This document shows positions 58,475 through 64,000 of a stretch of 64,000 nt of DNA, one piece after another; the stretch's first letter is position 1, and the number at the start of each line of letters is the position of its first letter. Location of the stretch: positions 3,162,001 through 3,226,000 of the forward strand of contig NZ_CP067089.2 of NCBI RefSeq assembly GCF_016616095.2, in the 5' to 3' direction. The notes under the pieces were generated by a model that saw only the letters and a list, made by a program, of their open reading frames with translations, did not search any database and was not told where the DNA came from. The position numbers and the translations under genes are program-made. The stretch is from Breznakiella homolactica (lineage in GTDB: Bacteria; Spirochaetota; Spirochaetia; Treponematales; Breznakiellaceae).

Positions 58475-60423
58475 GTACCAGAATTCTTTTCGATGCTGAT
58501 CCGGATAAAAAAAATCCCGAAAATCTTACAAGCGAAGAATTATTCGATATAAAGAAGGATGCGGCAATCTCGTTGACGCATGATATATTTTACGCTGATG
58601 GTTTGACTGTATACGATGTGGAAAAAAAGTCTTTCCTTAAGCCGGAAGTCGATTATGGTTTTGTGTTCCAGGATACCATTGCAACCGAACAGTCTGCCTG
58701 GCCGTGTTACAGAAACCTTGAGTTCTACAATAATTATAATTTGCTCCGGGTTGATTACCGTGTGTACGGAGATATTTTAACCGCGGCGGATTTTAATAAC
58801 ATTCAGAAGACTACCACCGAAACAAATATCCTGGTGACGGAATTGGAAAAAATCCAATCGCACCACATCAGCAGTAAAGCTGCACATCAGGCAACTATTG
58901 ATGCTGAACCCGACCGTATAGTTTTAAGGAACAGCCGGGGAACCTTTAATGTTTCCGAACCCAAGAGTGATTATGAACCGTCAATTAAAAAAGAAATGGA
59001 CCAGGAAACATGGGAAAGGGAAAATACAGACCAGAACCTTCAGGAACAGATTAACACTATCCGGTATTCTGTTTTTGCAAATGTTATTCCCGGTGAAACA
59101 ACCGAAGAGGAATTTAAAATCCTGTATCTGAGTTTTGACGGTAAAGCCTATGTGGCCAGCAACACCGAAAAAAGCCATAAGTCCGTTATCGGAATTACTC
59201 TCGAGCCCATTTCATTCAATGGTAGTACCGATGGCGAAATCGAAGTTATCAAATCCGGTCAGCTCATTGGATTTTCCGGCTTAATTCCCGGCGCGTCCTA
59301 TTACCTGGGGACTAACGGCGGCCTGGCACTGCGGGAACATATTCCATCCACCAGCTTCAAAGTTTTTATTGGCGTAGCCAGTTCGGATGATACGCTGGAA
59401 GTCAATATCGGCAATGTCGAAACGGACCCCATATCAGGGTCGGGCAATGTTGAGTTGGGGCTGGAAAGCCTTGAGGTAACCCAGATCTATTCACGGGATA
59501 AACTGTTTATCACCAATGATACTGTCCAGGGCCGGCGGCAAAAGAAACTCGACATAGGTTTTTCCTATCTTTCGGAGCATTCCCAGGTGGCCCATTTTGA
59601 TACCGACGAATTTGACCAGTACGGCGAACCGATGTTTACTGTCACCGGTGAACGGATTCTGGCAAACGAGCAGCAGGGAATTCCCATTACGCTAAACAAT
59701 TCGGTTCCCTATGTGACCGACGCGAAGGCCTTGTATGGAAAGTTCCGCTTGCAGAAGACTTTCCCCGCATCGGATCTCTTTGCCATTGACTTCTGGATGA
59801 ATTACAAACAGAATGCGGACCAGGTTCTTTTTACATTGTCCATGGGAAGTGATATTTTCCAATTGGAAGTAACCGAAAAAGAACCTCCGTATAATACAGA
59901 AAAACCGGATGGAATTCCGTACAATTCGATCCCCACCGACGGGATTTGGTATAACACCCCGGAACCCGGCAGAACCCGATTAACACGGTTCCACAACAAT
60001 ATCTGGACCAGCCAGGATATTATCCTCGATGGCGGAGACGGCGGATTTGAACAGGATCAATGGTACCATATCGGACTATGCAAAAACAACGATACCCTCT
60101 TTATATATATCAACCAGAATGTGATGCAGTTTCCCGTACAGTCGGGAAATCAGGAAGCTATACACATTGATGTGAATTCCACACTAGGAGATATTGCCAT
60201 TGATGAATTCATGGTGGATCCCGTCACCGCGGAAGACTTTGAGAGATTTAAAACCATAACCGTAAAACGCATTCCCTGGGCAAGCCTGGATTACAAGGAA
60301 AAATGGACTGTGTTTAATGTGGACGACCCTTCTTTCTTTAAAACTAATATTTTCCAAAGTGCGGATTTCAAAAACGCGGTCATGAACATTTTAAGGGAGG
60401 AAAATCTCAATGGCGATCATTGA
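58471..60423 (+). CDS. Tail fibre/tip protein with LamG-like C-terminal domain
   Basis: 650 residues, starting inside the stop of the previous gene (ATGA). The N-terminal part has a helical linker (DILTAADFNNIQKTTTETNI). A central beta-rich region is followed by about 200 residues from ALYGKFRLQKTFPASDLFAI onward that resemble a LamG/concanavalin-type jelly roll, ending in DQWYHIGLCKNNDTLFIYIN. Such domains bind sugars. Its 3' end overlaps the next gene by 14 bp. Confidence 0.55.
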   Translation: MSTRILFDADPDKKNPENLTSEELFDIKKDAAISLTHDIFYADGLTVYDVEKKSFLKPEVDYGFVFQDTIATEQSAWPCYRNLEFYNNYNLLRVDYRVYGDILTAADFNNIQKTTTETNILVTELEKIQSHHISSKAAHQATIDAEPDRIVLRNSRGTFNVSEPKSDYEPSIKKEMDQETWERENTDQNLQEQINTIRYSVFANVIPGETTEEEFKILYLSFDGKAYVASNTEKSHKSVIGITLEPISFNGSTDGEIEVIKSGQLIGFSGLIPGASYYLGTNGGLALREHIPSTSFKVFIGVASSDDTLEVNIGNVETDPISGSGNVELGLESLEVTQIYSRDKLFITNDTVQGRRQKKLDIGFSYLSEHSQVAHFDTDEFDQYGEPMFTVTGERILANEQQGIPITLNNSVPYVTDAKALYGKFRLQKTFPASDLFAIDFWMNYKQNADQVLFTLSMGSDIFQLEVTEKEPPYNTEKPDGIPYNSIPTDGIWYNTPEPGRTRLTRFHNNIWTSQDIILDGGDGGFEQDQWYHIGLCKNNDTLFIYINQNVMQFPVQSGNQEAIHIDVNSTLGDIAIDEFMVDPVTAEDFERFKTITVKRIPWASLDYKEKWTVFNVDDPSFFKTNIFQSADFKNAVMNILREENLNGDH

Positions 60424-61300
60424 TTTATCACTAAATCATTTCATTATCCCGAATCTTCCGACATACCCAACACCGTTTGGGACGAAGCAGTCAGCCGGAG
60501 GAGAGGGCCTTACAACCATGGAAGTGCACCACAACATTGCCATGGTTTTTCAGCGGCAGCGGCCTGCGGTGGTCTCGGAAAACTCCGAAACCACCGTAAT
60601 TGAGGCGGATGCCACCGTTGTCCTGGATGGCCCGGTTTCGGAATTGCGGTTGGGGTCCGGGGCATTCACCGGCTGCAGACTGGTGCTTATCAACAACACA
60701 AACCACAGTGTTTCGCTTCTCGGCAATGACCAGGTTACGGAGATTAAGCCCTATAAAATGCTTGAACTGTTCTGGTTTGGTTCAAGATCAACCTGGGCAT
60801 CGATGTATGATTTTGAAAACCAAGTAACCGTTCCCTTAGGTACCGTAATCACCTGTTCCGACAGAAAAAACAAAAGCGGATACCTCTATGCCAATGGTTC
60901 AGCATTCTTTCCGGAGCTATATCCGGAATTCTACGAACTCTGGAAAACTTACAAATTGGGTTATGACCACTTCGGAATGCCGCGCCTTCCGGATCTGAGA
61001 GGTGTTGTTTTCAGGATGGCTGACGATGGGATTGGATTCTCAACCCAGCAGAAGGTATTCCAGTTTGAACCTGATGCAATCAGGAATATTACCGGACAAT
61101 TTGACGCGCAGGGGTATGATGCCTGGAAGTCGGACTACGGAGCATTTGTGGTTGCAGCATATGGATACGTTGACGGCGGCACATCCGGTTCCGGGAGTTT
61201 TGCCCGGGACAGAAGGTTTGACGCGTCCCGGGTTGTCCCGGTGGCCCATGAAAACCGGGTTAAGAGCAAAGCGGTGTATCCGTTTATCAAAGTTTTATAA
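60410..61300 (+). CDS. Tail fibre with shared N-terminus and phage collar domain (1)
   Basis: 296 residues, AGGGAGG before the ATG. The N-terminal ~120 residues (MAIIDLSLNHFIIPNLP, then HHNIAMVFQRQRPAVVSENS) are shared with the genes at 62465 and 63487. The C-terminal part is a phage tail-collar domain (LPDLRGVVFRMADDG) and ends in DAIRNITGQF and ASRVVPVAHENR. It is likely an adhesin displayed at the tail tip; the shared N-terminus would dock it on the particle. Confidence 0.7.
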   Translation: MAIIDLSLNHFIIPNLPTYPTPFGTKQSAGGEGLTTMEVHHNIAMVFQRQRPAVVSENSETTVIEADATVVLDGPVSELRLGSGAFTGCRLVLINNTNHSVSLLGNDQVTEIKPYKMLELFWFGSRSTWASMYDFENQVTVPLGTVITCSDRKNKSGYLYANGSAFFPELYPEFYELWKTYKLGYDHFGMPRLPDLRGVVFRMADDGIGFSTQQKVFQFEPDAIRNITGQFDAQGYDAWKSDYGAFVVAAYGYVDGGTSGSGSFARDRRFDASRVVPVAHENRVKSKAVYPFIKVL

Positions 61301-61314
61301 TTAAGGAGAACATA

Positions 61315-62454
61315 ATGTATTCAAACGAACAGGTAATCGAGGCGGTTAATAATCTTTCAGAAAAATACAATACCCTTTACGAGGATTTCGTCCGGCTTCA
61401 CACTAAGGCAAATGTGGGACAGCCCCTATATTCAAATGCCTATATTCCCTACGAAGGCCACACGGACCACAGTTTTCCCGAAGGACAAACCATACAGACG
61501 TTTATCAATGATAATATTCAGAAAATCGGTACCGCAGCCGCCGCAAATTACGGGGCCTGGAACAACAGAAATATGATCACCCTGTCCGCCATGACCGCCG
61601 TCCCCAATATTGATACGGCGCCGGTGAATTACGTTGTTCTCAAAATACAGACCGAGTATCTCGATAAAAACAAGGATGGGACGTTTTTCCTGCTCCACGC
61701 TGAGGCGGACAGCCATAGCCATGGACAGGTATGGGTATGGACCGCTGATCCCGTTTCAAAAACCCTAAAAAAATGCCTGGGGTGCAGCTCCGGGGATAAG
61801 GCAAGCGGGGAAGGACAGAGTTTTCAGAAAGGGCCCGACAATGGCCAGGCTTTAATACTGCGGTACCACCATTGGATCTGTTTTAATTTTGAAAAAGAGG
61901 ATTTGATTACCGATGATGAAGGTTTCGCGTATTTCGCCATTGCGTGCACCAATGCGCTGACCTATATCAGCGGCTGGGCAATCGCGAACCGCAATACGGA
62001 GTTCTTCTGGACGCCGGTAATTAATCCTGCTTCAAAGCGTTACAGCAACATCGGCGCAATAACATATGAAAACAGCAACTACGCCGGCGTAGGCTTATCC
62101 CATCAGGCCCCCGCGACAACCCAGCAATATTATATTCCATATAATAAATCCCGGGAGTTGTATCTTGTTTTTATTGATAACACGATAATGCACAAACCAA
62201 CCGCAACAATCGAAAATCCCAATTGGGGAGGAGAAGCGCCGGAAATATTAATCAGGAACAGTGTGGGAAATTTTTCCAGCCTGATCACTTATAATGGGCA
62301 GCCCTATGTTTTCAAATATTTTAAGCTGACACAGGACTTTGTTGAAAATAACACAGTGGTAAAACAGGGATTAAAGTTGCTTGAAATCAATCTGAAAATT
62401 CTCAAATCAGAAAGGGTCTTTCATTTTTCAGGTATTTATACGGAAAATGCATAA
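61315..62454 (+). CDS. Tail tip protein of unknown family (379 aa)
   Basis: Preceded by AAGGAG. No family recognised. It is rich in aromatic and turn residues, with segments such as LLHAEADSHSHGQVWVWTAD, WAIANRNTEFFWTPVINPAS and GVGLSHQAPATTQQYYIPY. A histidine-rich stretch (HAEADSHSHG) might bind a metal. It sits between two fibre paralogues, so it may form part of the host-binding tip or its assembly. Confidence 0.5.
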   Translation: MYSNEQVIEAVNNLSEKYNTLYEDFVRLHTKANVGQPLYSNAYIPYEGHTDHSFPEGQTIQTFINDNIQKIGTAAAANYGAWNNRNMITLSAMTAVPNIDTAPVNYVVLKIQTEYLDKNKDGTFFLLHAEADSHSHGQVWVWTADPVSKTLKKCLGCSSGDKASGEGQSFQKGPDNGQALILRYHHWICFNFEKEDLITDDEGFAYFAIACTNALTYISGWAIANRNTEFFWTPVINPASKRYSNIGAITYENSNYAGVGLSHQAPATTQQYYIPYNKSRELYLVFIDNTIMHKPTATIENPNWGGEAPEILIRNSVGNFSSLITYNGQPYVFKYFKLTQDFVENNTVVKQGLKLLEINLKILKSERVFHFSGIYTENA

Positions 62455-62464
62455 GGAACACACT

Positions 62465-63439
62465 ATGGCAGTAATAGATTTAACGTTACGTAATTTTTCT
62501 ATTCCCAATTTTCCTTCATTAATCCCACCCTTCGGGACAAAAAAACCCGAAGAAGGCGAAGGCCTTTCTTCCATAGAAACCCACCGCAATATTGCCATGG
62601 GGTTCCAGCGGCAGCGGCCGGTGACGATTTCGGAAAACTCCGAAACAACGGCTGTTGAAGCGGACGCGACCATTGTTCTGGCCGGCGCCGTATCGGAACT
62701 GGCTTTAGGTAACGGCGCGTTCATCGGCTGCAGAGTAATCCTCATAAACAAGTCCGGACACAAAGTAAAACTGATTGGCGGTGATTCTGCACAGTATATA
62801 TATGCCAATAAAACCCTGGAATTGTTCTGGATGGAATCATCCTGGGAAAGCCTGATACATAGCATTGTCGGCAGCCATGTGTTCACCGCTATATCCGACC
62901 CGGTGGAATTATCCCGGCGGCGCTGGCTCCTGCTTGACGGCCGGGTCCTTCCCATTCTTCCTGATTACGATGAACTGGTGGATGTGATCTGGCGCGGCGT
63001 GGAGAGCAACGGAACGGTGGAAACCTATTACAGATGCGACGAAGACGGAACACGGAACGCCGGAGGTGGTTATTTTAAATTCCCTGACGGCCGGGGAAGG
63101 GTTATACGCTCCGCCGGCCGGGGTGATCCGGTGCCGGATAAGGACGGATTGCCAATTGATATCGCAAATGTTTTGTATGACGGAAAAGACGTGGGAGATC
63201 GTATTGATGATGGGATACGAAATATAAAGGCAGGGTTCGGCGGATTGCCTACCATGCATGTGTCGGCAGCTTCCCTTGTAAGCGGGTCAGGAACATTTTC
63301 ACTTGGGGGTGGTGTGGGATATTCCGGTGTGGATCCCTTTCTATGGGGATTTTTTGGAATTGATACTTCGTTAACATTACCAACCTCTCCCTGGAACCGT
63401 GACGCCTCCTTATCGGCGAATATGTGTTTGGTGTATTAA
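62465..63439 (+). CDS. Tail fibre with shared N-terminus and phage collar domain (2)
   Basis: 324 residues from the ATG at 62465 (AAGGA upstream); an earlier in-frame ATG at 62447 overlaps the previous gene. The N-terminus matches 60410 and 63487. The central part is a tail-collar domain (YFKFPDGRGRVIRSAGRGD). The last ~70 residues are glycine/serine-rich (SLVSGSGTFSLGGGVGYSG) and unlike the other copies. Confidence 0.7.
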   Translation: MAVIDLTLRNFSIPNFPSLIPPFGTKKPEEGEGLSSIETHRNIAMGFQRQRPVTISENSETTAVEADATIVLAGAVSELALGNGAFIGCRVILINKSGHKVKLIGGDSAQYIYANKTLELFWMESSWESLIHSIVGSHVFTAISDPVELSRRRWLLLDGRVLPILPDYDELVDVIWRGVESNGTVETYYRCDEDGTRNAGGGYFKFPDGRGRVIRSAGRGDPVPDKDGLPIDIANVLYDGKDVGDRIDDGIRNIKAGFGGLPTMHVSAASLVSGSGTFSLGGGVGYSGVDPFLWGFFGIDTSLTLPTSPWNRDASLSANMCLVY

Positions 63440-63486
63440 TCCGGCAGGGATATCCTGATTCTTATTTTTATTTTATCGAGGTATAT

Positions 63487-64000
63487 ATGGCTATTATTGA
63501 CTTAACCCTTAACAATTTTCTCATTCCGAATTTTCCTTCCCTCAGTCCGTCTTTTGGTACGAAAAAAACAAAAAACGATGAAGGGCTGTCCTCGGTTGAA
63601 ATTCACCATAACATCGCCATGGCATTCCAGCGCCAGCGGCCTGTGGTGGTTTCAGAGAATTCAGAAACCACCGAGATCGGCGCTGACGCAACCCTTGTTT
63701 TTAACGGAACCGTATCGGAAGTATCCCTAGGCTCAGGGACGTTTATGGGCTGCAGGCTGATATTGATTAACAACACCGGACACAAAGTAACAGTACACAG
63801 CAGCGATGAAATAAAATACATCTACCGGGATACAATGACGGAACTCTTCTGGTATGGATCATGGGTATCCCTGGTAAAAACAAATGTCGGCAATATTGTC
63901 CATACCTCGATTTCCGATGAGGCCGAGCTTGCCCGGCGGCGGTATTTGAAGCTGGATGGAAAATGTATTCCTGTTTCCGATTATGAAGAACTGGTGGACA
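63487..64000 (+). CDS. Tail fibre with shared N-terminus (3), cut by window edge
   Basis: The frame is open to the end of the window (171 codons). It follows GAGG six bases before the ATG. It repeats the shared N-terminus (MAIIDLTLNNFLIPNFP, then QRQRPVVVSENSETTEIG). The collar-domain start (LARRRYLKLDGKCIPVSDY) is just beginning at the edge. It is a third member of the fibre array. Confidence 0.7.
   Translation, partial: MAIIDLTLNNFLIPNFPSLSPSFGTKKTKNDEGLSSVEIHHNIAMAFQRQRPVVVSENSETTEIGADATLVFNGTVSEVSLGSGTFMGCRLILINNTGHKVTVHSSDEIKYIYRDTMTELFWYGSWVSLVKTNVGNIVHTSISDEAELARRRYLKLDGKCIPVSDYEELVD

Noticed and set aside
60410-64000. Diversity-generating retroelement acting on the fibre genes
   Set aside because: No reverse transcriptase and no template/variable repeat pair with adenine-specific changes could be seen in the window; the sequence beyond the right edge remains unchecked.
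1-64000. tRNA or rRNA genes
   Set aside because: I scanned for tRNA T-loop (GTTCRAATC-type) and rRNA landmarks on both strands and found none convincing; a tool-based search could still find one.

Overview
The window looks like a chromosomal segment of a GC-moderate, Treponema-like spirochaete carrying a phage-tail gene cluster at its right end. The assignment rests on gene content and style: several outer-membrane-type lipoproteins, FatA-type acyl-ACP thioesterases, a KtrAB potassium system, a DUF4080 radical SAM enzyme, spirochaete-like solute-binding proteins and spanin-like lysis genes that imply two membranes. No rRNA or tRNA gene and no CRISPR array was seen. The species cannot be fixed from the sequence alone. 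A perfect parS site (1252-1267) suggests the segment lies in the origin-proximal part of the chromosome.

Layout. 1-4.5 kb: a truncated YcxB-like membrane protein, an unknown membrane protein, parS, arfB, metK, and a WYL regulator divergent from a flavin/PLP-oxidase-fold protein. 5.2-9.7 kb: a secreted FMN-binding repeat protein, a LysM lipoprotein, an APH-like kinase, a FatA thioesterase and a MATE exporter behind a structured, attenuator-like leader. 10.7-16.6 kb (minus strand): a double PII-like protein with its DUF1538 membrane partner, a MarR/PPOX/GNAT operon, DUF2721, an M50 protease and a DUF2156 protein. 17.2-26.9 kb: dcd, pepT, a metal-binding chaperone, a solute-binding protein, an acyltransferase, an aldo/keto reductase, a HAD phosphatase, KtrB, KtrA and an Aat-like transferase. 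27-28.5 kb: a small AT-rich islet. 28.6-39 kb: glgX, an ABC ATPase, a deoxyribonucleotidase, a radical SAM protein, a large orphan lipoprotein, metF with a thioesterase, and a DsrE protein. 39.2-45.6 kb: a LacI-controlled uptake and catabolic operon (binding protein, two permeases, enolase-superfamily dehydratase, RraA-like aldolase), probably for a sugar acid. 45.7-48 kb: an alpha/beta hydrolase, a DinB protein and an E2/CAT-fold protein.

48.2-64 kb (running off the end): a lysis cassette on the minus strand (holin-like gene and two overlapping spanin-like frames), then a plus-strand tail operon: terminator-like protein, tube, frameshifted chaperone pair, 1262-residue tape measure, baseplate/hub proteins, and an array of tail-collar fibre proteins sharing one N-terminus. 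No capsid, portal, terminase or integrase gene is visible. This is either one arm of a prophage or a tailocin-like particle locus.

The most unusual feature is a family of about twelve large nested palindromic elements filling nearly every long intergenic gap between 4.5 and 38.2 kb. They share a conserved asymmetric core (GGTAACGCGGGGTGTC ... GACAGGACCCC) that brackets a long, near-perfect stem whose sequence differs from copy to copy while its pairing is kept, and they carry further layers of paired arms outside it. They fall into two types (A and B) that often sit side by side in a fixed order, and several end a few bases from a -35 box.
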